NCBI GenBank assembly: GCA_020632715.1
Contig: JACKFA010000010.1
Coordinates: 332,081 to 396,080 of the forward strand
Direction of reading: 5' to 3'
Length of the DNA: 64,000 nt
Source of the DNA: Deltaproteobacteria bacterium
GTDB lineage: Bacteria > Myxococcota_A > UBA9042 > PHBI01
The position numbers and the translations under genes are program-made. The notes under the pieces were generated by a model, which was given only the letters and a program-made list of their open reading frames with translations, was not told where the DNA came from and did not search any database. The stretch's first letter is position 1, and the number at the start of each line of letters is the position of its first letter. Below are positions 17,321 through 26,160 of this stretch, piece after piece.

Positions 17321-17658
17321 GGGGCGTCTCCGGGGGGCTGCCGGTCGCCAGGGTTCGGCTCCGGGGTCGACACGACCTCGGCGCGGGCTACCTTGATCTT
17401 CTCGAAGGTCTCGGTCCCGGGGTCGCGGCGCAGGCGTCGCGTCCTCCGGACGGGCTCGAGGCCCGTCTTCGCGGCCACCCTGATGGCGCCGCGGCCGGTG
17501 GGCGGCAATGTCAGCCGCGTCACCTTGCGTGTCCGGTTTCCCGACCGCGGGAGGCCCCCGCCGCAGCTCGCGCAGCGGTCGCCGCCGCCGCCGTGCATGC
17601 GACCACAGCTGGTGCACATCGCGGCGTGGGGCGTGGGGTTCTCGCGTTCGTCGCTCAT
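17317..17658 (-). CDS. Zinc-ribbon protein, translationally coupled
   Basis: A 113-residue protein that starts MSDERENPTPHAAM. Two CxxC knuckles, CTSC and CASC, sit about residues 15-33 and are separated by a Gly-rich turn, giving a short zinc ribbon. The rest is basic (TRKVTRLTLPPTGRGAIRVAA) and then acidic/Pro-rich, with no known domain. Its stop overlaps the GNAT/cNMP start by ATGA, and its own start overlaps the small upstream gene by ATGA, so all three are probably translated together. Confidence 0.65.
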   Translation of the reverse strand: MSDERENPTPHAAMCTSCGRMHGGGGDRCASCGGGLPRSGNRTRKVTRLTLPPTGRGAIRVAAKTGLEPVRRTRRLRRDPGTETFEKIKVARAEVVSTPEPNPGDRQPPGDAP

Positions 17659-17870
17659 CGGCGCGCACCTCGGGCGGCGCTGCGGGGCGTGGCGCTCACT
17701 GCGCCGGCTCCCCGATCCATCGCCGGATCCGTGTAACGCTCCGTAATCCGTTCGTGAGGAATCATCTCCGGGGCTCGCGGGGCGGCTTCGGGCGTCGTCC
17801 ACGTCACGGTCGGGCGTCCGGGGCTCATCGTCGCCCCCAGGCCAGACCGTCGCGCGGCTCCGCTCGTCAT
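17655..17870 (-). CDS. Small coupled ORF of unknown function
   Basis: Not recognised. The ATG at 17870 (MTSGAARRSGLG) has a GGAGGG ribosome binding site 4 nt upstream, giving 71 residues; a GTG at 17912 lacks such a site and is rejected. The stop overlaps the next start by ATGA. Sequence is Thr/Ala/Arg-rich (APEMIPHERITERYTDPAMD in the middle) without domain signatures. The ribosome site plus the coupled chain of overlaps is the only support. Confidence 0.45.
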   Translation of the reverse strand: MTSGAARRSGLGATMSPGRPTVTWTTPEAAPRAPEMIPHERITERYTDPAMDRGAGAVSATPRSAARGARR

Positions 17871-17977
17871 CGTCCCTCCGTGGCGCGCGGCAGGCTCTTC
17901 AGCCGCGCTCACAAAGGACTACGGCCGTTCCCGGAGGACCTTTCGTGACTCCTTCGCATCGTTGTGTAAACGAGCGC

Positions 17978-18412
17978 TCACAGGGGGGTGAGGACCAGCG
18001 TCAGGGGCTCGTCTGCCGCCCATGACGGGGTGCGCGTCGGGTCGAGCGGCGCGGCGTCCGGGGTGGGGGGCGCCGCGCGGGCGAGCGGGATCACGGCGAC
18101 CTCGCGCGCGTCGGCCGGGAGCGCGGCGGCGACGCCGTCGGCGAGGGCGCGGAGGGCGGCGCGGTCGGTGTCTGCGAGGCGGTCGTCGCGCCAGCGCTCG
18201 ACGACGCGCTCGAGCGGGAGGGGCGGGCGCGCCGGAGGGCGCACGATGGTCGCGGTGATGGTGAGGGTGGCCTGGGCGCGCGAGCGGGCGAGGGCGGCGG
18301 GGATGGCCGCGCCCGCGACGAGACCGGCGACGAAGATGGCCGCGAGGGCGAGCGCGCGCGCGGCGGCGGCGGTCGCGGGCGGGTCTTCGGGGGATGGGGC
18401 GCGCGAGGACAT
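17978..18412 (-). CDS. Small inner-membrane protein
   Basis: Not recognised. Of 144 residues, one hydrophobic segment around residues 18-42 (LALAAIFVAGLVAGAAIPAAL) anchors it, probably as a signal anchor, and the rest is a periplasmic Ala/Arg/Pro-rich domain ending WAADEPLTLVLTPL. The start at 18412 lies 179 nt from the TTG start of the CheX-like gene on the other strand, which leaves room for divergent promoters. Confidence 0.55.
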   Translation of the reverse strand: MSSRAPSPEDPPATAAAARALALAAIFVAGLVAGAAIPAALARSRAQATLTITATIVRPPARPPLPLERVVERWRDDRLADTDRAALRALADGVAAALPADAREVAVIPLARAAPPTPDAAPLDPTRTPSWAADEPLTLVLTPL

Positions 18413-18591
18413 CGCCCGGGACTACGGGAGGGCGGGCGCTGGGCTTGAATCGCTTCTCGGCGCTTGAGTTACCTCCGGGGAGTCCCGTTCGTGGTGGGGA
18501 GGCGCGTGGCGGCCCGAGAGGGTCGCGTCGCGCCGGGCCGGCCGCGCCCGTCGCGGCCACTGGACCCGATGATCCGCCGAGGAACTGCATC

Positions 18592-19530
18592 TTGTCCGAC
18601 GAAGCCTTCCGCAACCTCGCCAGCGCCGGCCTGCAAGCCGTCTTCCAGGCGTTCGAGGTGCTGACGGGGACGCGCTTCGAGCTGCGGGTGCTGGAGCCGC
18701 CGATCGTCGGCTGGGACACGCTCGCGGCCTTCAGCGGCCCGCTGGTCGTGTTCGAGACGCGGCTCATGGTCGGGCGGCGGGTGCGCGCGGGGCTCGTGAT
18801 GCCGGAGCGGCTCGCGCGCTCGCTGAGCGCCACCGTGATGATGGTCGACGCGCCGCCGGAGGCGGTGTCGACGGCGGTGCTCGGGGCCGTCGACGAGGCG
18901 ATGAACGTGGTGGTCGGGGCGTGGAACACGGCGCTCGAGGATGAGGCGCTGCTCTGGGACGACCGGCCGTCGGCGCGGGTCGTGCGCCACCTCGACGCGT
19001 CGGCGTTCGCGGCGGGGCTCGCGGAGCAGCCGACGGGGCTCTTCCTCGTGAGCCTGAGCGCGGGCGGCGTGGACCTGCCGGTGGCGCTGATGGGGGGGCC
19101 GCCGTGGTTCCCCGAGGCGATGGTGGCGCGCGATCCGGACGCGCCGGAGCCGCCGGCGGCCGTGGCGCCGCCGGTGGGGCCGCGGTCGGTGCGCGGGGTG
19201 CCGAGGCCGATCGGGCCGTCGACGACGCGGGCGATGCGGCAGGCGATGGGCGGGGCGCCCACGACGGACGCGGGGGCGCTGGCGGCGGCGGTGCCGTCGC
19301 TCGACGCGGCGAACGACCCGGCGCTGGCGGCGGCGCTGATGGTGGTGGACAAGACGGGGGCGTTCTTGCAGTGGCTGAAGCTGCAGCTCCAGAACCCGAG
19401 CTTCGCGTTCCTGCGCGGGGCGGCGCTGCCGGCGGACGTGGCGGAGCACGCGGTGCTGCTCGTGAAGCCGCGCGGGCTCGACGACGGCGCGGTCACGGCG
19501 CAGACGACGCTCATCATCGAGCGGGCGTAG
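18592..19530 (+). CDS. CheC/CheX-like phosphatase-fold protein
   Basis: The chosen TTG start at 18592 has GAGGAA about 8 nt upstream; the longer open frame is Gly/Arg-rich and not protein-like. The 312-residue protein contains DEAMNVVVGAWNTAL (about residues 102-116), which fits the ExxN(x3)G signature of the CheC/CheX/FliY phosphatase family that removes phosphate from CheY. Preceding strands FELRVLEPPIVGWDTL and LVVFETRLMVGRR fit the same fold. Around residues 175-230 is a Pro-rich linker. The match rests on this signature, so the activity is inferred. It lies well apart from the flagellar operon (12 kb). Confidence 0.5.
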   Translation: MSDEAFRNLASAGLQAVFQAFEVLTGTRFELRVLEPPIVGWDTLAAFSGPLVVFETRLMVGRRVRAGLVMPERLARSLSATVMMVDAPPEAVSTAVLGAVDEAMNVVVGAWNTALEDEALLWDDRPSARVVRHLDASAFAAGLAEQPTGLFLVSLSAGGVDLPVALMGGPPWFPEAMVARDPDAPEPPAAVAPPVGPRSVRGVPRPIGPSTTRAMRQAMGGAPTTDAGALAAAVPSLDAANDPALAAALMVVDKTGAFLQWLKLQLQNPSFAFLRGAALPADVAEHAVLLVKPRGLDDGAVTAQTTLIIERA

Positions 19531-19604
19531 GCGGCGCGGGCGCGAGGTCGGAGTCGACTCCGGGAGCCGTTGACCTCGGCGCGCGCCGGTGGCAGCGTCG
19601 CGGC

Positions 19605-19928
19605 ATGGCTCCGATGCGCAAAGTCCACGCTCTCGTGGGGCTCGCGGCCGCGCTCTCCGGGTGCGTGACCTACGCCTTCACCCCCACGACGCGCCAGTCG
19701 GCGCCAGCGCGGGAGGCCGGGTGCGAGTTCGACCTGCTGTCGGCCGCGCCGCGCACGCCCTACGTGCAGCTCGGCTTCCTCGAGCCGACCGTCCAGGCCC
19801 ACAGCGCGGTCGAGTTCTACGACGCGGTCCGTGGCGAGGTCTGTGCGGCCGGCGGGGACGCCGTCCTCACCGAGATCAACGGCCTCGGGGAGTACGTGCG
19901 CGGGACGGTCATCGCCTACGTCGAGTGA
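19605..19928 (+). CDS. Small lipoprotein
   Basis: Not recognised. 107 residues from the ATG at 19605; a second ATG 9 nt later is also possible. Signal peptide with lipobox LSGC (Cys about 22), then a mature part with two Cys (REAGCEF, EVCAAGG) and VAFTPTTRQSAP-like opening, and VLTEINGLGEYVRGTVIAYVE end. Similar to short periplasmic DUF4156-like lipoproteins, which is only a suggestion. Followed by the restriction locus after 140 nt. Confidence 0.65.
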   Translation: MAPMRKVHALVGLAAALSGCVTYAFTPTTRQSAPAREAGCEFDLLSAAPRTPYVQLGFLEPTVQAHSAVEFYDAVRGEVCAAGGDAVLTEINGLGEYVRGTVIAYVE

Positions 19929-20068
19929 GCCGGCGCGCGCCGCTCGGACCACCCGGCGCTGGCCGCGGCTCACACGACCAGAGGTGACCGGAGAGGGCTT
20001 GAGAGTGTGCTCCCTACGGGCTAGAACCGAGCTCCACTCGCCGTGAGCGGCACGTCCTCGGAGTCCCG

Positions 20069-21583
20069 GTGCAGACCCAGCTCGACCTGAGCCCCCCGAG
20101 CCCCATCCGCCTACCCGAGCTCGAGTCCCACCTCTGGGAGGCCGCGAACATCCTTCGTGGCAGCCCCGTCGACCGCACCGACTGGAAGAGCTACATCCTG
20201 CCGCTCCTGTTCTTCAAGCGGATCTGCGACGTCTGGGACGAGGAGCACGCCGCCATGCTCGCCGAGTACGGCGAGGACTTCGCCGACGAGCACCGCTTCC
20301 AGGTGCCGGAGGGCGCCCACTGGCGCGACGTCCGCGCCACCCCGAAGAACGTCGGGACCGCGCTCGCGAACGCCATGCGCGCCGTCGAGTCGCAGAACCA
20401 ACGGCACCTCTACGGCGTCTTCGGCGACGCCCAATGGACCAACAAGGACCGCCTCCCCGACGAGCTCCTGAAGGACCTCATCGAGCACTTCTCCGCGCTC
20501 GACCTCGGCAACGCCCGCGTCACCTCCGACGTCATGGGCGACGCCTACGAGTACCTCATCAAGAAGTTCGCCGACGCGACCAACAAGAAGGCCGGCGAGT
20601 TCTACACCCCGCGCAGCGTCGTTCGGCTCATGGTCGACATCCTCGACCCGCGGGAAGGGGAGACCATCTACGACCCCGCCTGCGGCACCGGCGGCATGCT
20701 CCTCGCCGCCGTCGCCCATGTCCGCGAGCGCGGCGGCGACCCGCGCACCTTCTTCGGGAAGCTCCACGGCCAGGAGAAGAACCTCACCACCGCCGCCGTC
20801 GCGCGCATGAACCTCTTCCTCCACGGCATCGAGGACTTCGTCGTCGAGCGCGGCGACACGCTCCGGAACCCGGTCTTCACCGACGCCGCCACGGGCGGCC
20901 TCGGCACCTTCGACGTGGTCATCGCGAACCCGCCCTTCTCCCTCGCCCAGTGGGGCCGCGAGCTCTGGGAGAGCGACCCCTACGGCCGCGCCTTCGCCGG
21001 GCTCCCCACCGACAAGAACGGCGACATGGCCTGGGTCCAGCACATGGTCGCCTCGATGGCGCCGCGCACCGGCCGCATGGCGGTCGTCCTCCCGCAGGGC
21101 GCCCTCTTCCGCGGCAACGTCGAGGGGAAGATCCGCCAGCACCTCCTCCAGCACGACCTCGTCGAGGCCGTCATCGGCCTCGCGCCGAACCTCTTCTACG
21201 GCACGGGGCTCGCCGCCTGTGTGCTCGTCCTCCGCCGCGCGAAGGCCCCCGACCGCGCGGGCAAGGTGCTCATCGTCGACGCGTCGGCGAGCTTCCGGAA
21301 GGGCCGCGCCCAGAACTTCATGGACCCTGCCCACGGCGCCGAGATCCTCGCCTGGGTCGACGCCTTCGCCGACGTCGAGGACAAGGCTCGCGTCGTCACG
21401 CTCGACGAGATCGCGAAGGAGGGCTTCACGCTCAACATCTCGCGCTACGTCCTCCCGCCCATCGGCGCCGACATCCCGCCTCTCCCCGAGGCGGTCGCCG
21501 CCTTCAAGGAGGCGCTCGCCCGCTGCCGCGCCGCGGAGGACGAGCTCCGCCGCGTGATGCACGAGGGGGGCTGGCTCGAGTGA
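20069..21583 (+). CDS. hsdM: Type I restriction-modification methyltransferase subunit HsdM (first copy)
   Basis: An N6-adenine DNA methyltransferase subunit that pairs with HsdS. 504 residues from a GTG with CGGAG upstream. The N-terminal HsdM_N helical domain (LESHLWEAANILRGS, LPLLFFKRICDVWDEEH) precedes the catalytic domain with motif I DPACGTGGM (202-210) and motif IV NPPF (287-290). GQEKNLTTAAVARMNLFLHGI and LPQGALFRGN are further family phrases. The stop overlaps the next start (TGATG), implying coupled translation. A second hsdM lies 1.9 kb downstream in the same operon. Confidence 0.97.
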   Translation: MQTQLDLSPPSPIRLPELESHLWEAANILRGSPVDRTDWKSYILPLLFFKRICDVWDEEHAAMLAEYGEDFADEHRFQVPEGAHWRDVRATPKNVGTALANAMRAVESQNQRHLYGVFGDAQWTNKDRLPDELLKDLIEHFSALDLGNARVTSDVMGDAYEYLIKKFADATNKKAGEFYTPRSVVRLMVDILDPREGETIYDPACGTGGMLLAAVAHVRERGGDPRTFFGKLHGQEKNLTTAAVARMNLFLHGIEDFVVERGDTLRNPVFTDAATGGLGTFDVVIANPPFSLAQWGRELWESDPYGRAFAGLPTDKNGDMAWVQHMVASMAPRTGRMAVVLPQGALFRGNVEGKIRQHLLQHDLVEAVIGLAPNLFYGTGLAACVLVLRRAKAPDRAGKVLIVDASASFRKGRAQNFMDPAHGAEILAWVDAFADVEDKARVVTLDEIAKEGFTLNISRYVLPPIGADIPPLPEAVAAFKEALARCRAAEDELRRVMHEGGWLE

Positions 21584-23469
21584 TGCGCAGCGCCGCCGAT
21601 CTCTGGGAGGAGCTCCTCCTCGTCGACGAGTCGACCTCCATCGAGGCCAAGACCAGTCGCGACGTCGGGCGCTCGCTCCTCGAGACCGTGTGCGCCTTCT
21701 CGAACGAGCCCGGGTTAGGCGGCGGCTATCTCCTCCTCGGGGTGAGGCCCTCTCAGCAGGGCAGCCTCTTCGGCCCGTCCTACGAGGTCGTCGGCGTCGA
21801 CGAGCCAGACAAGCTCCAGGTCGAGATCGCCGGCCAGTGCCGCCAGGTCTTCAACCACCCGGTGCGCCCTCAGCTCGCCGTCGAGCGCCTCGCGGAGAAG
21901 AACGTCGTCGTCGTGTTCGTGCCCGAGCTCGCGCCCACGGAGAAGCCGCTCTTCCTCAAGGCCCTCGGTCTCCCCCGCGGGGCGTTCCGCCGGGTCGGCT
22001 CGACCGACCAGGAGGGCACGGAGGACGATCTCATCGCCCTCTATCAGGGGCACCAGGGCGAGACCTACGACGGCGCCGTCGTCGGCGACGCCGCCGTCGA
22101 CGACCTCGATCCCGACGCGATCCGCGTGTACCGAGAGCTCCGTCGGGCCGCGAACCCCGTCGCCGAGGAGCTGACCTGGTCGGACGCCGATCTCCTGCGC
22201 GCCGTCGGCGCGGTCACGCTCGAGGACGGCGCCATGCGCCCGACCGTCGCCGGCGTCCTCCTCTTCGGCAAGGCGATGGCGCTCCGCCGCTGCTTCCCGA
22301 TGATGCGCATCGACTACGTCCGGATCCCCGGGCGCGAGTGGGTCTCCGACCCGGACCGGCGCTTCGACACCATCGAGATCCGCGACCCGCTCCTGCTCGC
22401 CGCGCGGCGCGCCATCGCCGCGGTGCGGGACGATCTGCCCGCGTCGTTCAGGCTCCCCGAGGGGAGCGCGATGCGGACGGACGACACCATCCTGCCGCTC
22501 CGCGTCCTGCGCGAGGCCATCGTCAACGCCGTCATGCACCGGAGCTACCGAATCCACGGGGCGATCCAGATCCTGCGCTACGCGAACCGGCTCGAGGTGC
22601 GGAACCCCGGTCACTCCCTCAAGGCCGACGAGCGGCTCGGTGACCCCGGCTCGGAGACGCGGAACCCGCGTATCGCCGCCGTCCTGCACGACGTTCACCT
22701 CGCGGAGACGAAGGGGAGCGGCATCCGCGCGATGCGAGAGGTCATGCAGCAGCACGACCTCCTGCCGCCGACCTTCGAGTCGAGCCGCCGGCCCGACCAG
22801 TTCGTCGCGACCTTCCTCTTCCACCACTTCCTCGAGGAGTCGGACCTGGCCTGGCTCGGGACGCTCACGCCCGAGCGCCTGTCCGACGAGGAGTCGCGCG
22901 CCCTCATCTTCGTCCGCGAGGTCGGCGCCATCGACAACGCCGCGTATCGCAACCTGAATCGCGTCGACACCCTGACCGCGTCGGGCCACCTCCGCCGCCT
23001 GCGCGACCTGCACCTCCTCGAGATGAAGGGTGCCGGGAGCAAGACCTACTACGTCGCCGGGACCGGCGTCGTCGCGGGCGACGTGGAGACGCACAAGCCC
23101 GACGCCGAGACGCACAAGCCCGACGTCCAGACACACAAGCCCGACCTCCAAACACACAAGCCCGGTCTCCAAACGCACAAGGTCGCGCTCCCGGAGGGGC
23201 TGGAGGAGCGGATCGCCCACGCCGGTCAGCGGCCTCCCGCCTCGGTCGTGGAGGCGCTCGTCGTGGCGCTGTGCGCGCACCGGCCGTCGTCTGCCCGGGA
23301 GATCGCGGAGGCGCTCGGTGGCCGCGACGTCCGCCACCTCACCCGGACCTACCTGCGACCGCTCATCGCGCGGGGGCTGCTCGCCTACACGATCCCGCAG
23401 ATGCCCAAGCACCCGGACCAGAAGTACACCACCCCGCCCCCGCCGACCGCCGAGGACGCCGCGTCGTGA
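21583..23469 (+). CDS. AlbA_2 (Schlafen-like) ATP-binding protein within the restriction locus
   Basis: A 628-residue protein of the group often annotated as ATP-dependent DNA-binding or RecG-like. The N-terminal AlbA_2 domain (about 1-160) has TSIEAKTSRDVGRSLLETV and FSNEPGLGGGYLLLGV. A HATPase_c_4-type region follows at about 300-385 (LPLRVLREAIVNAVMHRSYR and LEVRNPGHSL), and C-terminal winged-helix segments end the protein. Residues about 502-533 are five tandem copies of a 7-residue unit ETHKPDA/QTHKPDL. It overlaps hsdM at both ends, so it is part of the operon. Such proteins are known in type I loci but their task is not settled; a DNA-binding or accessory control role is inferred. Confidence 0.8.
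   Translation: MRSAADLWEELLLVDESTSIEAKTSRDVGRSLLETVCAFSNEPGLGGGYLLLGVRPSQQGSLFGPSYEVVGVDEPDKLQVEIAGQCRQVFNHPVRPQLAVERLAEKNVVVVFVPELAPTEKPLFLKALGLPRGAFRRVGSTDQEGTEDDLIALYQGHQGETYDGAVVGDAAVDDLDPDAIRVYRELRRAANPVAEELTWSDADLLRAVGAVTLEDGAMRPTVAGVLLFGKAMALRRCFPMMRIDYVRIPGREWVSDPDRRFDTIEIRDPLLLAARRAIAAVRDDLPASFRLPEGSAMRTDDTILPLRVLREAIVNAVMHRSYRIHGAIQILRYANRLEVRNPGHSLKADERLGDPGSETRNPRIAAVLHDVHLAETKGSGIRAMREVMQQHDLLPPTFESSRRPDQFVATFLFHHFLEESDLAWLGTLTPERLSDEESRALIFVREVGAIDNAAYRNLNRVDTLTASGHLRRLRDLHLLEMKGAGSKTYYVAGTGVVAGDVETHKPDAETHKPDVQTHKPDLQTHKPGLQTHKVALPEGLEERIAHAGQRPPASVVEALVVALCAHRPSSAREIAEALGGRDVRHLTRTYLRPLIARGLLAYTIPQMPKHPDQKYTTPPPPTAEDAAS
23086..23181 (+). repeat. Tandem 21-bp repeat inside the AlbA_2 gene
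   Basis: Five copies of a 21-bp unit coding [EQ]THKPxx (consensus ETHKPDx) in the linker before the C-terminal winged helix. The copies differ at third positions, so the repeat is not brand new, but the unit number could vary between strains. Confidence 0.8.
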
Positions 23470-24998
23470 CCATCTCCACCCTGAGCCAGCCCGCCCTCGA
23501 GTCGTACCTCTGGGGCGCGGCGGTCATCCTGCGAGGCCTCGTCGACGCAGGCGATTACAAGCAGTTCGTCTTCCCGCTCCTCTTCTACAAGCGCCTCTCC
23601 GACGTCTGGGACGAGGAGCACGCCGAGGCGCTCGCCGAGTCGGGCGACGCCGCGTACGCCGTCGCCACCGCGAACGACCGCTTCGTCATCCCGGACGGCG
23701 CCCACTGGCAGGACGTCCGCGCGACCACGAAGGACGTCGGGCGCGCGCTCCAGGGCGCGCTCCGCGCCATCGAGGCGGCGAACCCGGGGCGCCTCGACGG
23801 GATCTTCGGCGACGCGCCGTGGACCCACAAGGAGCGCCTGCCGGACGTGACGCTGAAGAACCTCCTCGAGCACCTCTCGACGGAGACGCTGTCGCTCGCG
23901 CACGTGCCGGAGGACGAGCTCGGGAACGGCTACGAGTTCCTCATCAAGAAGTTCGCGGACGACAGCGGGCACACGGCGCAGGAGTTCTACACGAACCGGA
24001 CGGTCGTGCACCTGATGGTGCAGCTCCTCGACCCGCGCCCCGGGGAGCGCATCTACGACCCGACCTGCGGCACGGGCGGGATGCTGATCTCGGCGCTCGC
24101 CGAGGTGAAGCGGAAGGGGGGCGAGCACCGGACGCTCCGGCTCTTCGGGCAGGAGCGGAACCACATGACGGCCGCCATCGCGCGGATGAACCTCGTGCTC
24201 CACGGCGTCGAGGACTCGCAGATCGTGCGCGGCGACACGCTCGCGGCGCCGGGTTTCTTCGCGCGCGACGAGCTGATGACCTTCGACGTGGTGGTCGCGA
24301 ACCCGCCGTACTCCATCAAGCGCTGGGACCGCGAGGCCTGGGCGGCCGACAAGTGGGGCCGCAACTTCCTCGGGACGCCGCCGCAGGGGCGGGCCGACTA
24401 CGCCTTCTTCCAGCACATCCTGAAGAGCCTGGACCCCGTGACGGGCCGCTGCGCGATCCTGTTCCCGCACGGCGTCCTCTTCCGGCGGGAGGAGGCGGAG
24501 CTCCGGCAGAAGCTCGTCGAGCGGGACCTCGTCGAGTGCGTGCTCGGGCTCGGGCCGAACCTCTTCTACAACTCGGCGATGGAGGCGTGCGTCGTCGTGT
24601 GCCGGACGAGGAAGGCGGCCGAGCGGCGCGGGAAGGTGCTGCTCATCGACGCGGTGAACGAGGTCGCCCGCGAGCGCGCGGTGAGCTTCTTGAGGGCGGA
24701 GCACCAGCAGCGCATCGAGGCCGCCTACGCGGCGTTCGCCGACGAGGAGGGGTTCGCCAAGGTCGCGACGACGGCGGAGATCGAGGCGCAGGGCTGGAGC
24801 CTGTCGATCCCGCTCTACGTGCGGCGGCCGAGCGCCGGGGGCGAGCGGGGCGAGACGCTCACGCTGCGCGAGGCGTGGGACGCCTGGGAGACGTCGGGCC
24901 GGGCGTTCTGGACCGAGATGGACGCTGTGGTGGATATGCTCGATGGGCTCGTGGGCGACGCGGAGGAAGACGAGGACGAGGAGGCCGCCCATGGGTGA
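23466..24998 (+). CDS. hsdM: Type I restriction-modification methyltransferase subunit HsdM (second copy)
   Basis: A second, different HsdM of 510 residues. It begins at the GTG of a GTGA overlap with the AlbA_2 gene. Motif I is DPTCGTGGM (198-206) and motif IV NPPY (279-282). The N-terminal helical domain has LESYLWGAAVILRGLVDAGD and LLFYKRLSDVWDEEH. About half the residues match the first copy by eye, so it is an old paralogue rather than a recent duplication. It lacks the extra C-terminal residues seen in copy one and overlaps hsdS by 8 nt. One of the two may pair with the HsdS here. Confidence 0.96.
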   Translation: MTISTLSQPALESYLWGAAVILRGLVDAGDYKQFVFPLLFYKRLSDVWDEEHAEALAESGDAAYAVATANDRFVIPDGAHWQDVRATTKDVGRALQGALRAIEAANPGRLDGIFGDAPWTHKERLPDVTLKNLLEHLSTETLSLAHVPEDELGNGYEFLIKKFADDSGHTAQEFYTNRTVVHLMVQLLDPRPGERIYDPTCGTGGMLISALAEVKRKGGEHRTLRLFGQERNHMTAAIARMNLVLHGVEDSQIVRGDTLAAPGFFARDELMTFDVVVANPPYSIKRWDREAWAADKWGRNFLGTPPQGRADYAFFQHILKSLDPVTGRCAILFPHGVLFRREEAELRQKLVERDLVECVLGLGPNLFYNSAMEACVVVCRTRKAAERRGKVLLIDAVNEVARERAVSFLRAEHQQRIEAAYAAFADEEGFAKVATTAEIEAQGWSLSIPLYVRRPSAGGERGETLTLREAWDAWETSGRAFWTEMDAVVDMLDGLVGDAEEDEDEEAAHG

Positions 24999-26160
24999 GC
25001 TCAAGCCGGGCTGGCGGCGGGTGAAGCTCGGCGACGTCGTCCGACTCAACAAGGAGACGTGCAAGGACCCCGACGCGGAGGAGATCGAGCGGACCATCGG
25101 CCTCGAGCACCTCGAACCCGGCGATCTCCGCGTGCGGTCGTGGGGCGAGGTGTCCGACGGCACGACGTTCACGAACCGCGTCCGCGCCGGGCAGGTCCTG
25201 TTCGGCAAGCGCCGAGCCTATCAGCGCAAGGTCGCGGTGGCCGACTTCGACGCCGTCTGCTCCGGCGACATCTACGTGCTCGAGAGCAAGGACCCCGCGC
25301 GCTTGCTCCCGGACTTGCTGCCGTTCATCTGCCAGACCGACGCGTTCTTCGAGCACGCCGTCGGCACATCGGCCGGCTCGCTGTCACCGCGGACGAACTG
25401 GACGAGCCTCGGTCAGTACGAGCTCGCCCTCCCCCCACTGGCCGAGCAACGGCGCATGCTCGCTGCGTTGGAGGAATGCACTGGGCTCGTTGAGGCCGCG
25501 AAGCGCTTGAACCAAGCCACTTGGAACGTCCTCGACTCGTCATTGACGGCATGGGCTGCTGCCGCTTCCGAGCGACGAGCTCTACAGGATCTTTGCCGGG
25601 TTCCTGTCACATATGGGATCGTCAAGGCGGGTCTGCACGTTGACAAGGGCGTCCCGTATATTCGCGTCGCCGACATTACTGCCGGTCCCAGGTTGACGAT
25701 GCGGACCATGCTGAGGACCTCTGCCGAAGTAAGCCAAGCATACGCCAGAACTATACTTGAGGAGGGAGACTGCGTTGTTGCCGTGAAAGCATCCCGGGGC
25801 GTTGTAGGCCAGGCTCGATGGATTTGCGGCCGCCTAGCCGGCGCAAACATCTCGCGGGATGTAGCGCGCGTGGCTCCGTGCTCGAGCATCGACCCGAGGT
25901 TTCTATACTGGTCCCTCCGCACATCGGCGTTCATGTATGGCATTCAGGCACGCGAAACTGGATGGAAGGGCGACTCGCTTAGAGAGATCACGATCGCAGC
26001 ACTTCGAACCGTGCCTGTGCCTTGGGTTCCAATGGATCAACAGATCCAGGTCGCAAGAAGGATGGCGGAGTTAGAATCTGCCGCGCTTCACAGCGACACG
26101 CATCTCGAAGCAACTCGGCGAATGGCAAGAGCGGCCATCGAGGCCGTGCTCGGAGGCTAG
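24991..26160 (+). CDS. hsdS: Type I restriction specificity subunit HsdS, mosaic base composition
   Basis: The DNA-recognition subunit, 389 residues, starting MGELKPGWRRVKLGDVV. Two target-recognition domains: the first (about 1-165) ends in LALPPLAEQRRMLAALEEC, the conserved helix of the central region; the second (about 200-355) ends in VPWVPMDQQIQVARRMAEL, the matching helix. Bases 25480-26160 have visibly lower GC (roughly mid-50s percent) than the surrounding 70 percent, while the first third has normal composition. This suggests the second recognition domain was replaced by recombination. It overlaps hsdM copy 2 by 8 nt and abuts hsdR. Confidence 0.93.
   Translation: MGELKPGWRRVKLGDVVRLNKETCKDPDAEEIERTIGLEHLEPGDLRVRSWGEVSDGTTFTNRVRAGQVLFGKRRAYQRKVAVADFDAVCSGDIYVLESKDPARLLPDLLPFICQTDAFFEHAVGTSAGSLSPRTNWTSLGQYELALPPLAEQRRMLAALEECTGLVEAAKRLNQATWNVLDSSLTAWAAAASERRALQDLCRVPVTYGIVKAGLHVDKGVPYIRVADITAGPRLTMRTMLRTSAEVSQAYARTILEEGDCVVAVKASRGVVGQARWICGRLAGANISRDVARVAPCSSIDPRFLYWSLRTSAFMYGIQARETGWKGDSLREITIAALRTVPVPWVPMDQQIQVARRMAELESAALHSDTHLEATRRMARAAIEAVLGG

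Noticed and set aside
17871..17912. GTG start at 17912 for the small ORF
   Set aside because: No ribosome site before it; the ATG at 17870 has GGAGGG at good spacing.
23086..23181. Possible CRISPR-like array at the 21-bp repeat
   Set aside because: Contiguous in-frame tandem repeat without spacers inside a coding region.
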